DNA from: Chryseobacterium caseinilyticum
GTDB lineage: Bacteria > Bacteroidota > Bacteroidia > Flavobacteriales > Weeksellaceae
NCBI RefSeq assembly: GCF_014837145.1
Contig: NZ_JACYFS010000009.1
Coordinates: forward strand, 57,855-121,854
Length of the DNA stretch: 64,000 nt
Direction: 5' to 3'
In this document: piece by piece, positions 42,428 to 51,620 of the stretch
How the letters are laid out: each line of letters begins with the position of its first letter
Numbering within the stretch: the stretch's first letter is position 1
Translations under genes and position numbers: made by a program
The notes under the pieces: model-generated
What the model was told of the DNA's origin: nothing
What the model saw: the letters and a program-made list of their open reading frames with translations, nothing else
The model's database searches: none

Positions 42428-44800
42428 TTACTTTGCCCTGTTCTGCTCATCAAACTGAAGCTGCTTCGTCGCTCCTTTCACATCGTTATTTCCAAACTTG
42501 TAGTTTACGGACAAACTTAAATTCCTGCTGATTCCTTTAAAATAATATTGTGTGCTGAAATCCTGATAAAATTCCGTTCCTTTTTCTCTTTCGTTATTCA
42601 GAATGTCATTCATCAGAAGATTTAAGGTTAATTTTTTCTCCATTAAATTTAATTTTAGACCTGAATAAACCGATGCAACACCTTTGAAAGAAGTATTCCC
42701 CTCTTTGTAAGGTATATTTCCCCAGGCACCAAGCATGAACGAAACCGTTTTTGATTTATTCAGGAAAAAAGTATTGTCAAAATTAAAATCAGAACCATAG
42801 CTTCCCGGCATCTGAACGGCATCGTCCACGAATGTTTTGGAGGTGACATAATAGGCATTCAGAAAAACGTTTGACTCCAGCCAACGTAGTTTTGTGTAAT
42901 TGTAACTCAGGCTGATTCCGGTTTGGTTTTGATTGTAAAAATTGAAGATAATGGTGTACTTCATTCCGTTATCAATTCTCTGCAGTCTGTCCCAGTCGTT
43001 TTTGCTGTAGTTATGAAAAGCTGTAAGCGTAAAATTATTCTTTAAAACATAACTGAATTCCACATTATCTGTAAATGACGGCCTTAAAAGAGGGTTTCCA
43101 CTTGAATACTCAAAAGCCGAACTGATGTACCTGAACGGATTTAACTCTCTGAATGAAGGGCGGTTAATTCTCTTTGAATAATTGATCGAAAAAGCATTAT
43201 TCTCATTTGGTTTATAGCTGATGTAAGCCGTCGGGAAAAATTTTCCGTAGTGACTTTTTGTAGTTAAATTTTCGTTGGGTGAAATGCCTGTAAGCTCAGT
43301 AAACTCATATCTCAAACCGGCCTTGGCACTCCATTTTTCTGATATTTCATAATTTCCTGAAGCGTAAGCTGCATAATTATTTTCATCATAAAAGAAATTG
43401 TTGCTTTGGTTTAAGTTCTTGGTTGGAATGCCGTTATTCAAATCATAATAATTAAAATAAGAATCATTTTTAATTTTGGTGAACTTCAGACCGGATTCAG
43501 TTTTCAGCTTTTTAAAATTCTTTTCCAAATCTGCCTGTCCGGAATAAATTCTATACTGATTAATTGGGTTGATATAGGTTGAAATCAATTGATCCGCTTG
43601 TGTATTATAGTAATCATCGGCATTGGCATTATTCGAAATCAGATTTCCGGAGAGGCTCAGTTTACTTCCCGAACTGTCAATTTTCACGTCATAAAACAAT
43701 GTCGCATAATGATTGTTTCTGTGGTTTAGTGCATACGCATCAGATGTAAATTCTCTTTCGCCCGCTTCATCTTTTATGCCTGATTTGTTTTTCACCGTCT
43801 CTATCGGATTGGCAAAAAAGTAGTTGTAACTCCCCCCTACCGTGCTTTTGTCCGTTATTTTATATTCGAGTTTTACATTTATACTTTTGTTTCGGAGATT
43901 ATTAAAAAAATAGCTGTCCGTATTCCAATAGCTGTTATTTCCTGTGCTGTACTCATATCCTTTCATTCGCCAGTAGAAATTTCCATCAGTAAAACCTGCA
44001 GACGCAGAAAGTTTTTTGCCTTGATAATTTACGGTTGCTCCATACCTTTGGGAGACTGTAGGAACATTCCAGTACACATTTTTCATACTTGCCTGCAGAG
44101 AAACATTCCAGCCGAGGCTTGTATTTTTTTTGAGAACAATATTGATGAGACCGCTTTTTCCCTGAGCTTCATACCTTGCGGGTGGCGTGGTAATCACTTC
44201 AATTTTCTGAATATCATCCGAACGCAAATTTTTTAAATAATTCACAAGTTCTTCACCCGAAATATTCAGTAATCTTTCATTAATCATCACGGCTACTCCA
44301 CTTTTTCCTGCGATACTGATGCTTTTATCGGTAGTCCGTAGCATTGGAGTTTTTGCTAAAGCTTCCACCGCGTCCAGTCCTTGTGAGGCTATAGAATTCT
44401 CCACATTAAAGACCAATCGGTCAACTCTTCGTTCAATAATTTTCTTTTTCGCCGTTACTACAACGCCTTCGATTTTCTGCTCAGAAATTTTAGATTTTTG
44501 TGAATCAGCATTAGCAATTTCTAAATTTTTAATTACATCGCCATCAACATTGATTTTATCAGAAAGAATTAGTTCGCCATCATTAAAAACCTCTAACAAA
44601 TAATCTCCTTTTTCTCTAAGCTGAACCTGAAAATGACCCTTTTCATCAGAAATAGCTGAAAATTTTGACTGGTTTTTTTTAAGAATAATTTCGGCGTAGG
44701 AAACCGGTTTGTTGTCTTTTAGAATAACAGTACCTTCAACAGTTTGTGAAAACATCAACGATGCGCAAAGCATCATCAACAGTACAAAAAATCTTTGCAT
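42428..44800 (-). CDS. Outer-membrane beta-barrel receptor (carboxypeptidase-like regulatory domain plus OMP beta-barrel 3 family)
   Basis: A 790-residue outer-membrane protein. Signal MQRFFVLLMMLCASLMFSQ is followed by a carboxypeptidase-regulatory-like fold (about 20-105, TVEGTVILKDNKPVSYAEIILKK), a TonB plug (about 130-245; VVVTAKKKIIERRVDRLVFNVENSIASQGLDAVEALAKTPML), and an OMP_b-brl_3 barrel with the typical SINYSKRINRPSFRELNPFRYISSAFEYSSGNPLLRPSFTDNVE. The start at 44800 opens the signal peptide; an upstream frame of 41 codons is dismissed. The ligand is unknown. A secreted protein gene lies 67 bases upstream on the same strand. Confidence 0.92.
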   Translation of the reverse strand: MQRFFVLLMMLCASLMFSQTVEGTVILKDNKPVSYAEIILKKNQSKFSAISDEKGHFQVQLREKGDYLLEVFNDGELILSDKINVDGDVIKNLEIANADSQKSKISEQKIEGVVVTAKKKIIERRVDRLVFNVENSIASQGLDAVEALAKTPMLRTTDKSISIAGKSGVAVMINERLLNISGEELVNYLKNLRSDDIQKIEVITTPPARYEAQGKSGLINIVLKKNTSLGWNVSLQASMKNVYWNVPTVSQRYGATVNYQGKKLSASAGFTDGNFYWRMKGYEYSTGNNSYWNTDSYFFNNLRNKSINVKLEYKITDKSTVGGSYNYFFANPIETVKNKSGIKDEAGEREFTSDAYALNHRNNHYATLFYDVKIDSSGSKLSLSGNLISNNANADDYYNTQADQLISTYINPINQYRIYSGQADLEKNFKKLKTESGLKFTKIKNDSYFNYYDLNNGIPTKNLNQSNNFFYDENNYAAYASGNYEISEKWSAKAGLRYEFTELTGISPNENLTTKSHYGKFFPTAYISYKPNENNAFSINYSKRINRPSFRELNPFRYISSAFEYSSGNPLLRPSFTDNVEFSYVLKNNFTLTAFHNYSKNDWDRLQRIDNGMKYTIIFNFYNQNQTGISLSYNYTKLRWLESNVFLNAYYVTSKTFVDDAVQMPGSYGSDFNFDNTFFLNKSKTVSFMLGAWGNIPYKEGNTSFKGVASVYSGLKLNLMEKKLTLNLLMNDILNNEREKGTEFYQDFSTQYYFKGISRNLSLSVNYKFGNNDVKGATKQLQFDEQNRAK

Positions 44801-44867
44801 TAAATTTGAGTTTGAAAGTAAGACAAGCCGGTTGGCGATTTTATTACATGATTTGATAATCTTTATT

Positions 44868-45809
44868 CTATTTTTTGAAGTGTCTTTTATAAACGTTGTA
44901 AATGAAATAATTTCCGTCATCATAAATCACTAATTTACCATATATTATCTCTTTTGCCGTTATGTAGGGATAAAAACTACTCCCCTTTTCAATAACCATT
45001 TTTGTGGCAGTGCGTCCTTCATTACCGTCGAAATAACTGAATGTATTTTTGTCAGAAAACACAAGAAAATAATTATAAATTTCATTTCTGACGTAATAGT
45101 AAAAATCCTGCAACTTCAATTCGCCATGACTTATATGTGCGTAAAGATGAGCAGGTTGATATCTATCCAAATTTTCCTTAAAGATAAACTCATCGTCTTG
45201 CCATGTAATGATTTTACTGTTGTCTTTATATAATACAAATTCTTTCTGCATCAAAGAGTCTACTAAGACAGAATTATTCGAAACTATATCAGAAATAGAT
45301 TTCTCCGAATTGGCTAAAATTTGAATTTTGTCTCCTTCAAAAAGGAAATAATCAGTTTTTACTAAGTTCTTATTTAAAGTTTTCCAATTAACGACAGCAT
45401 ACTCCACCATTTTCAAAACATCTAAAACATTTACTTTTGCACTTTGAATTCTTACTGCAATTCCGCTTCCGCCCATTTTTTTCACAGAACCTTCACCCAG
45501 CAGTAATAATTTGTAATTAGAATTATTCTTCTCAATGATATAGAGATCTTTCTGATTATGGTTCAAATAAGTTTTTCTTTCGATAACAATTGTATCTTTG
45601 AACCCCAACCTTTCAACCAACTCTGTAGAAAGCTGACCCAAAATTTCCATTTTTAACTCCTCTGCTAAGATGATATTTTGATTGACATTAAATTCTGATA
45701 TATACATTGTTTTTACATTACTAAAGTCCTTGATTTTTATTTTAGGTTTATTAGCAGAGAAAAAGTTCGAGTAAATCAAAAGAAAAATTAATGTCAAAAA
45801 TGATTTCAT
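44868..45809 (-). CDS. Exported protein of unknown function
   Basis: A 313-residue protein with signal peptide MKSFLTLIFLLIYSNFFSA. The mature chain opens with IKIKDFSNVKTMYISEFNVNQNIILAEELKMEILGQLSTELVERLG, which looks like the start of curli-assembly or LPS-type (CsgG-like or DUF4136) proteins but is not close enough to assign. The second half is tyrosine-rich (YQPAHLYAHISHGELKLQDFYYYVRNEIYNYFLVFSDK). It lies 67 bases upstream of the barrel receptor on the same strand and is probably in its operon. Confidence 0.75.
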   Translation of the reverse strand: MKSFLTLIFLLIYSNFFSANKPKIKIKDFSNVKTMYISEFNVNQNIILAEELKMEILGQLSTELVERLGFKDTIVIERKTYLNHNQKDLYIIEKNNSNYKLLLLGEGSVKKMGGSGIAVRIQSAKVNVLDVLKMVEYAVVNWKTLNKNLVKTDYFLFEGDKIQILANSEKSISDIVSNNSVLVDSLMQKEFVLYKDNSKIITWQDDEFIFKENLDRYQPAHLYAHISHGELKLQDFYYYVRNEIYNYFLVFSDKNTFSYFDGNEGRTATKMVIEKGSSFYPYITAKEIIYGKLVIYDDGNYFIYNVYKRHFKK

Positions 45810-45875
45810 GTTTTAGTTTTAGTTGAGAACGGCTTTTAATAGTTTATATTTTAAAAAGTAAATCTACTGAAGTGA

Positions 45876-45906
45876 ATTGAAATATTATACTTAAAAATTA
45901 TCTTTG
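45876..45906 (+). promoter_or_regulatory. Promoter of the GLPGLI-PNGase F gene
   Basis: ATTG (45876-45879) and TATCTTTG (45899-45906) are 19 bases apart, fitting the Bacteroidota consensus. The ATG at 45926 is about 15 bases from the predicted transcript start. Confidence 0.55.
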
Positions 45907-45925
45907 TAAAAACCATTAATACATC

Positions 45926-47590
45926 ATGCACAAATCAATTTTCTCAGTTTGCTTTTTATTTTTATCATTTTTAAATCATGCTCAGATTTATGAGATCGAA
46001 TATGAAAGTTCCTACAACGGAAAAGTACAGTCCGATCAGCCTAAAACAGTAGCTTGGGTAAGTGAAAACGAAAATTATATTCTCAATACAAATATTAAAA
46101 ATCAGAAAACAGAGTATCCTTTTGAAATCAGTAAAATCGAAAAGCCAGCCAATACTATTGTTTCCTACGGATTTTTGAATCAGAATAAAATTGTATCCAC
46201 TTCAGATTCTGAATCCATCGCTAAACAGGAATTTGAAATCACTTCAGAAACCAAAAAAATTCTTGGTTACAACTGTAAAAAAGCAGTGACAAAAATCAAT
46301 TCAAACACCATTGAAGTCTGGTACACCAACGATTTAAAACTTAAAGGAGGTCCATCAAGTCTCGGACAGAATTTAGGATTAGTTCTTCTGGTTGAAAGAA
46401 ACGGAAACTCTGCAACAACCGCAGTTTCCATCAAAAAAATCAAAAAAACAGGCATTGAAAAGATTATTAATAAACAACCTTCAAAAACCGACCTATTAAG
46501 CTACAGAGATTTGCTCTGGAGAAGTAAATTTACCACGATAAAAGTTTTTGAAAATGAAACAATCAATTTTTCTGAAGAATCGAAATCCAACGACAGCATA
46601 AAAAGATTTGCCAACGGAACAATCATTTTGAAGAAAGTAAAATTCCCTAAAATATCCGCAGGCGAAAATATTTTCGTTGAAGTAAAACAGCAATCCAACG
46701 GCGATGCTTACGACAGAACCGGAACCGTTTTTTATATCCCTGAAGACAAAAAACAAAGCTTTTTCGATGGACTTCAAAACGGAGTTAAAACCCTTCCACT
46801 TTTCGAAAACGGCAACGGCAAACAATATTATGGAGTTACCGCAACAGAAAATTATCTTCCGGCTGTAGAAATGATGCGTTTTTTCACGTCCTTCGGCATT
46901 AATAAATTCAATCACATTCAGTTAAAAGATAAAAACTGGCAGACCATTAGCCCATTCCGTCAGGATATTACCGAACTGAAACCGGCACTTTCAGAAAAAG
47001 AGATCTGGGTGGGAACATTCATTGGGAATTACGACAAAGGCGGTCATAAAGTGAGTTTAGACATTACCATTCATAAAAGTTCGCAGCAGGTTCACAAAAA
47101 CAATATGGTGATTCCGGTATTCAGTACCATCAATATCATGGAAATGGCAGGTCAGGATTATGCTACCATGTTCAGCAGTGAAAAAGGCCTGGAGATGGAA
47201 TTCACTCTTGATAGAGAAATTAAAAATATTACCATGCGGTACATAACAACCGGACACGGAGGATGGGAAAACGGTGATGAATTTATACCAAAAACGAATA
47301 CAATTCTGGTGGATGGAAAACAGATTTTTTCATTCATTCCCTGGAGGTCAGAATGTGGATCTTACAGACTTTTCAATCCTGCATCCGGAAATTTTGCAGA
47401 CGGACTTTCGTCATCTGATCTCAGCAGATCCAACTGGTGTCCCGGCACTGTAACGAATCCTCAATTCATTGAACTAAGAAATTTAAAAGCCGGTAGACAC
47501 CGCATTCAGGTTAAGATTCCTCAAGGTGCTTCAGAAGGAAGCAGTTTCAGTGCCTGGAATATTTCGGCAGTACTTTTGGGTGAGGGCTAA
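45926..47590 (+). CDS. Secreted fusion of a GLPGLI domain and a PNGase F-like peptide N-glycosidase
   Basis: A 554-residue exported protein (signal MHKSIFSVCFLFLSFLNHAQ). Residues about 20-175 resemble GLPGLI proteins (IYEIEYESSYNG, KKILGYNCKKAVTKINSNTIEVWYTNDL, then a degenerate GLPGLI-type loop LKGGPSSLGQNLGLVLLV). Residues about 205-550 resemble PNGase F, which cleaves N-glycans from glycoproteins. By eye, the three catalytic acids of PNGase F are matched: D60 by D263 (GDAYDRTGTVFYI against CDEWDRYANVYVK), E118 by E359 (EIWVG against ETWLA), and E206 by E452 (NGDEF against GCAEW). SRSNWCPG corresponds to DRAGWCPG. Likely role: deglycosylation of host or environmental glycoproteins. Confidence 0.88.
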   Translation: MHKSIFSVCFLFLSFLNHAQIYEIEYESSYNGKVQSDQPKTVAWVSENENYILNTNIKNQKTEYPFEISKIEKPANTIVSYGFLNQNKIVSTSDSESIAKQEFEITSETKKILGYNCKKAVTKINSNTIEVWYTNDLKLKGGPSSLGQNLGLVLLVERNGNSATTAVSIKKIKKTGIEKIINKQPSKTDLLSYRDLLWRSKFTTIKVFENETINFSEESKSNDSIKRFANGTIILKKVKFPKISAGENIFVEVKQQSNGDAYDRTGTVFYIPEDKKQSFFDGLQNGVKTLPLFENGNGKQYYGVTATENYLPAVEMMRFFTSFGINKFNHIQLKDKNWQTISPFRQDITELKPALSEKEIWVGTFIGNYDKGGHKVSLDITIHKSSQQVHKNNMVIPVFSTINIMEMAGQDYATMFSSEKGLEMEFTLDREIKNITMRYITTGHGGWENGDEFIPKTNTILVDGKQIFSFIPWRSECGSYRLFNPASGNFADGLSSSDLSRSNWCPGTVTNPQFIELRNLKAGRHRIQVKIPQGASEGSSFSAWNISAVLLGEG

Positions 47591-47913
47591 AAAAACAAAA
47601 CCTCCTTGCAATTGACTTGCAAGAAGGTAAAAACACAAATGATGAAAAAAAATTATTTCGGTTCAAAGTACGTGATTTTTTTTCATACCACCAATACCCA
47701 ATTACCATTATTTTTAAAAAAATTAAAATTTTTATTCATTTTAAAGCTTTCAATGTTTCTTAATGAAAAATTTTAACCAAATGATTAAAAAACAATTGAT
47801 AATATTAATTTAATTAACTTAAACAAATCTTTTAATTAAAAATATTAATCAATTCACAATTTAACTTTATGAAATTTAATTATAATGATACATTTGTTTT
47901 AAATAAATAAAAT
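47591..47913. other. Intergenic region: hairpin and AT-rich leader of asnB
   Basis: This 323-base gap starts with a hairpin (ACCTCCTTGCAA / TTGCAAGAAGGT with one mismatch, 47601-47628) that has no T-run on the plus strand but would work on the minus strand. The rest is very AT-rich. A -7 box TACATTTG sits at 47889-47896. No gene is supported. Confidence 0.6.
47889..47896 (+). promoter_or_regulatory. -7 promoter element of asnB
   Basis: TACATTTG matches TAnnTTTG and lies 17 bases before the ATG at 47914. Confidence 0.45.
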
Positions 47914-49584
47914 ATGTGCGGAATTGTATGCCTGTTTGATGCTAAACAAAACACGGAAATCCTCAGACCACAGGTTCTGGAAATGTCAAAAAAGATTCGC
48001 CACCGCGGTCCAGACTGGAGCGGAGTGTTTCAAAGTGAAAAAGTTGTTTTCTCTCACGAAAGATTGGCAATTGTTGATCCTACTTCAGGAAAACAACCCC
48101 TGTTTTCGAAAGACGGAAATATAGTATTGGCAGTAAACGGAGAAATTTACAATCACAGAGAACTGAAAACCGAATTCCCTGATTACGAGTTCCAAACCGA
48201 GTCAGATTGTGAAGTCATCATCGCTCTTTATGAAAAATACGGTAAAGATTTTATTGAAAAACTCAACGGGATTTTTGCCTTTTCCTTATATGATATTAAA
48301 AATGACGTCTATCTTATTGCAAGAGATCACATGGGAATTTGCCCGCTCTATCAGGGCTGGGACAAAAACGGAAACTATTATGTAGCTTCTGAACTCAAAG
48401 CTTTGGAAGGTGTTTGCAAAACCATAGAAACTTTTTTACCGGGTCATTATGTTTTCAGCCTTGAAGGCAGCGAACTTCAGCAGTGGTATCAAAGAGACTG
48501 GGTAGATTTTGATGCAGTGAAAGATAATACAACCGATATTGCAGCAATCAGAAAAAGCCTTGAGGAAGCCGTTCACAGACAGCTGATGAGCGACGTACCA
48601 TATGGTGTTTTACTTTCCGGAGGCTTAGATTCATCCATTATTTCTGCAGTTACCGCAAAATATGCCAGACAGAGAGTTGAAAGCGACGATACTCAGGAAG
48701 CCTGGTATCCGAGACTGCACAGTTTCGCAGTAGGACTGGTTGGCTCACCTGATTTGGAAGCTGCCAGAAAAGCTGCAGACCATATTGGAAGTGTGCATCA
48801 CGAAGTTCATTTTACCGTTCAGGAAGGAATTGATGCGGTACGTGATGTAATTTATCATCTGGAAACGTATGATGTGACAACCATCAGAGCTTCTACTCCA
48901 ATGTATTTACTTGCAAGAGTAATTAAATCCATGGGAATAAAAATGGTTTTATCGGGTGAGGGTTCAGATGAACTTTTTGGTGGGTATTTGTATTTCCACA
49001 AAGCACCAAACGCAAAAGAATTCCACGATGAAACCGTGAGAAAATTAGGAAAACTTCATTTATATGATTGTTTGAGAGCCAATAAAGCGCTGATGAGCTG
49101 GGGAATTGAAGGAAGAGTTCCGTTTCTGGATAAAGAATTTATGGATGTTGCCATGAACGTAAACCCTGAAGACAAAATGATCAGAAAATCTGAAGGAAAA
49201 ATTGAAAAATGGGTTCTCAGAAAAGCTTTCGAAGATCTTTTACCAGAATCTATCGCATGGAGACAAAAAGAACAGTTCTCAGATGGCGTTGGCTATTCCT
49301 GGATTGACAACCTGAAAGAAATTGCCGAAAAATATGTGTCAGATGAAATGATGACCAATGCGAAATTCAGATTTCCTCTGAACACTCCGCAAAATAAGGA
49401 AGAATACCGCTACAGGACTATTTTTGAAGAACATTTCCCAAGCGAAACTGCAGCAGCAACCGTTCCTTCTGTTCCTTCTGTTGCTTGCTCTACTCCTATC
49501 GCGTTGGAATGGGACGAGGCTTTCAAGAAAATGAACGACCCAAGCGGAAGAGCTGTGATTTCAGTACACGATGATTCCTATTAA
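47914..49584 (+). CDS. asnB: Asparagine synthetase B (glutamine-hydrolysing)
   Basis: A 556-residue AsnB that makes asparagine from aspartate, glutamine and ATP. The mature N-terminus begins at Cys2 (MCGIVCLFD), the nucleophile of the class II glutamine amidotransferase domain (about 1-190; with RHRGPDWSG and AVNGEIYNHREL). The synthetase domain carries the PP-loop LLSGGLDSSIISA near residue 232. Length and motifs match the E. coli AsnB type. A terminator follows at 49608-49640. Confidence 0.96.
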   Translation: MCGIVCLFDAKQNTEILRPQVLEMSKKIRHRGPDWSGVFQSEKVVFSHERLAIVDPTSGKQPLFSKDGNIVLAVNGEIYNHRELKTEFPDYEFQTESDCEVIIALYEKYGKDFIEKLNGIFAFSLYDIKNDVYLIARDHMGICPLYQGWDKNGNYYVASELKALEGVCKTIETFLPGHYVFSLEGSELQQWYQRDWVDFDAVKDNTTDIAAIRKSLEEAVHRQLMSDVPYGVLLSGGLDSSIISAVTAKYARQRVESDDTQEAWYPRLHSFAVGLVGSPDLEAARKAADHIGSVHHEVHFTVQEGIDAVRDVIYHLETYDVTTIRASTPMYLLARVIKSMGIKMVLSGEGSDELFGGYLYFHKAPNAKEFHDETVRKLGKLHLYDCLRANKALMSWGIEGRVPFLDKEFMDVAMNVNPEDKMIRKSEGKIEKWVLRKAFEDLLPESIAWRQKEQFSDGVGYSWIDNLKEIAEKYVSDEMMTNAKFRFPLNTPQNKEEYRYRTIFEEHFPSETAAATVPSVPSVACSTPIALEWDEAFKKMNDPSGRAVISVHDDSY

Positions 49585-49607
49585 ATCTAAAACTTTTAAA
49601 TGACTGA

Positions 49608-49640
49608 TATCCCGCTAATTTTATTTGCGGGATTTTTTAT
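49608..49640 (+). terminator. Terminator of asnB
   Basis: ATCCCGC and GCGGGAT form the stem, followed by a run of T residues. Confidence 0.85.
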
Positions 49641-49656
49641 TCTCTATTTTAAATCT

Positions 49657-49664
49657 TAATTTTG
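49657..49664 (+). promoter_or_regulatory. -7 promoter element of aguB
   Basis: TAATTTTG lies 16 bases before the ATG at 49681. Confidence 0.4.
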
Positions 49665-49680
49665 TAAAAAAAAGATACCA

Positions 49681-50556
49681 ATGTCTAAAGTAAAAATAGG
49701 AACCGTTCAGATGTCTTGTGTTGCAGACAAACAGACCAATCTGAATAACGCAATAGAAAAAGTAAGGGAAGCCGCTGCCAAAGGTGCTCAAATCGTTTGC
49801 CTTCAGGAATTATTTACCTCACTATACTTCTGCGACGTGGAAGATTACGATAATTTTGATCTTGCGGAAGCTATTCCAGGGCCTTCTACTGATGCACTTT
49901 CACCTGTTGCAAAAGAATTGGGCGTAGTAATTATCGCTTCTCTTTTTGAAAAACGTACTCAGGGATTGTATCACAACACAACTGCTGTAATCGATGCAGA
50001 CGGAACTTACCTTGGTAAATACCGAAAAATGCATATTCCGGATGATCCGGCCTACTATGAGAAATTTTATTTCACGCCTGGAGATTTAGGGTACAAAGTT
50101 TTCCAGACCAAATTTGCAAAAATCGGTATTCTGATTTGCTGGGATCAGTGGTATCCGGAAGCTTCAAGAATTACTGCATTGATGGGAGCTGAGATCATGT
50201 TTTATCCTACCGCAATCGGTTGGGCAACAGACCAGGATTACGAAACGAACGCAGACCAGTACAATTCCTGGCAGACCATTCAGCGTTCTCACTCTGTAGC
50301 CAATGGTCTTCCTGTGGTTTCTGTAAACAGAGTTGGTTTTGAGCAGGATGGTGCAATGAAATTCTGGGGCGGAAGTTTTGTTACCAACGCACAGGGAAAA
50401 CTTCTGTATTTAGGATCTCACGACAAAGAAGAGGTTGAAGTGACGGAACTTGATCTTTCACAAACCGATTACATCCGCAAACACTGGCCTTTCCTGAGAG
50501 ACAGAAGAATCGACAGTTATCAGCCGATTACCAAAAGATTTATTGACGAAGATTAA
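49681..50556 (+). CDS. aguB: N-carbamoylputrescine amidase (carbon-nitrogen hydrolase)
   Basis: A 291-residue nitrilase-superfamily enzyme that hydrolyses N-carbamoylputrescine to putrescine, ammonia and CO2. The catalytic triad is E43 (CLQELFTSLYF), K116 (YRKMHIP) and C153 (LICWDQWYPEA). PEASRITALMGAEIMFYPTAIGW and the close of the protein (HWPFLRDRRIDSYQPITKRF) are typical of AguB. It acts after agmatine deiminase, encoded 1.1 kb downstream, with a nuclease-like gene placed between them. Confidence 0.94.
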   Translation: MSKVKIGTVQMSCVADKQTNLNNAIEKVREAAAKGAQIVCLQELFTSLYFCDVEDYDNFDLAEAIPGPSTDALSPVAKELGVVIIASLFEKRTQGLYHNTTAVIDADGTYLGKYRKMHIPDDPAYYEKFYFTPGDLGYKVFQTKFAKIGILICWDQWYPEASRITALMGAEIMFYPTAIGWATDQDYETNADQYNSWQTIQRSHSVANGLPVVSVNRVGFEQDGAMKFWGGSFVTNAQGKLLYLGSHDKEEVEVTELDLSQTDYIRKHWPFLRDRRIDSYQPITKRFIDED

Positions 50557-50577
50557 TATAATTTTCATTAAATTTAA

Positions 50578-51594
50578 ATGAAAGACAGCATTTATCCACA
50601 TTTACTCACAGAAATTAAGCAGAGAATCCTAAGTTCTCAGCTAAAAGCTGCCTTGTCGGTAAATGCTGAAATGATTACACTTTACTGGAATATTGGTAAC
50701 GACATCGCCCAAAAACAAAACGAGCAGGGCTGGTCTTCTGGCGTAATTCCTCAGTTGGCAAAAGATTTAAAGTCAGAATTTCCTAATTTAAAAGGTTTTT
50801 CTGAAAGAAATCTTGGCCGAATGCTTGCGTTTTATCGAGAATATTCAGACAATCCAATTTTGCCACAGCTGGTGGCAAAATTACCATGGGGTCACAACAT
50901 TCTTTTAATTGAAAAAATAAAAGATCAGAATTTAAGATTTTGGTATGCCGAGAAATGTGTTGAAAACAACTGGAGCCGTGATGTTCTGGACGTTCAGATT
51001 AGAACAAAATTAATTGAAAGACAGGGAAAATCTGTTAATAATTTTGAAAATACTTTACCCAAACCTCTATCCGATTTAGCAAACCAAACTTTAAAAGATC
51101 CTTATATTTTCAGCTTTTTGAGTTTCGACCAAAATATCAAAGAAAGAGACATTGAAAACCAACTAATACAACATATTGCCAAATTTTTACTGGAGTTGGG
51201 AAAAGGTTTTGCATTTATTGGTTCGCAATATCATCTGGAAGTTTCAAAAAAAGACTATTATCTTGATCTTCTTTTTTATCATACAAAATTAAAATGCTAC
51301 ATCGTTATCGAGTTGAAAAACACAGCATTTAAGCCCGAATTTACAGGAAAACTAAATTTCTATCTTTCAGCTGTAGACAGTTTGGTTAAAGAGGCTGAAG
51401 ACAACCCCACTATTGGCATTCTACTGTGCAAAGACAAAGAGAACATTGAAGCTGAATTTGCCTTGAGAGGAATTACAAATCCTATTGGCATCAGTGAAAT
51501 CAGTTTTGTGAAAAAATTACCTGATGCGTTAAAAAACAGCCTGCCAACAATCGAAGAGATAGAAAACGAACTGAAAAATTTCAGTAAAATCTAA
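50578..51594 (+). CDS. YhcG/DUF1016 family PD-(D/E)XK nuclease-like protein
   Basis: A 338-residue protein with the two-part YhcG layout: an N-terminal helical DUF1016 domain (about 1-145; ALSVNAEMITLYWNIGNDIAQKQ, GFSERNLGRMLAFYREY) and a C-terminal PD-(D/E)XK domain. There, D in YYLDLLFYHTKLKCY near residue 226 and E245-L-K247 in IVIELKNTAFKPEFTGKLNFYLSAVD form the nuclease site. The family is common near restriction-modification loci and phage elements; no such neighbours are seen here. It is inserted 21 bases after aguB and 26 bases before aguA, likely within their transcript. Function is unproven. Confidence 0.88.
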   Translation: MKDSIYPHLLTEIKQRILSSQLKAALSVNAEMITLYWNIGNDIAQKQNEQGWSSGVIPQLAKDLKSEFPNLKGFSERNLGRMLAFYREYSDNPILPQLVAKLPWGHNILLIEKIKDQNLRFWYAEKCVENNWSRDVLDVQIRTKLIERQGKSVNNFENTLPKPLSDLANQTLKDPYIFSFLSFDQNIKERDIENQLIQHIAKFLLELGKGFAFIGSQYHLEVSKKDYYLDLLFYHTKLKCYIVIELKNTAFKPEFTGKLNFYLSAVDSLVKEAEDNPTIGILLCKDKENIEAEFALRGITNPIGISEISFVKKLPDALKNSLPTIEEIENELKNFSKI

Positions 51595-51620
51595 TCTCGC
51601 TTTTTTTTAAATAAATTAAA

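Noticed and set aside
47601..47628. Terminator for the GLPGLI-PNGase F gene
   Set aside because: The hairpin has no T-run on the plus strand; it would only function on the minus strand, where no gene precedes it.
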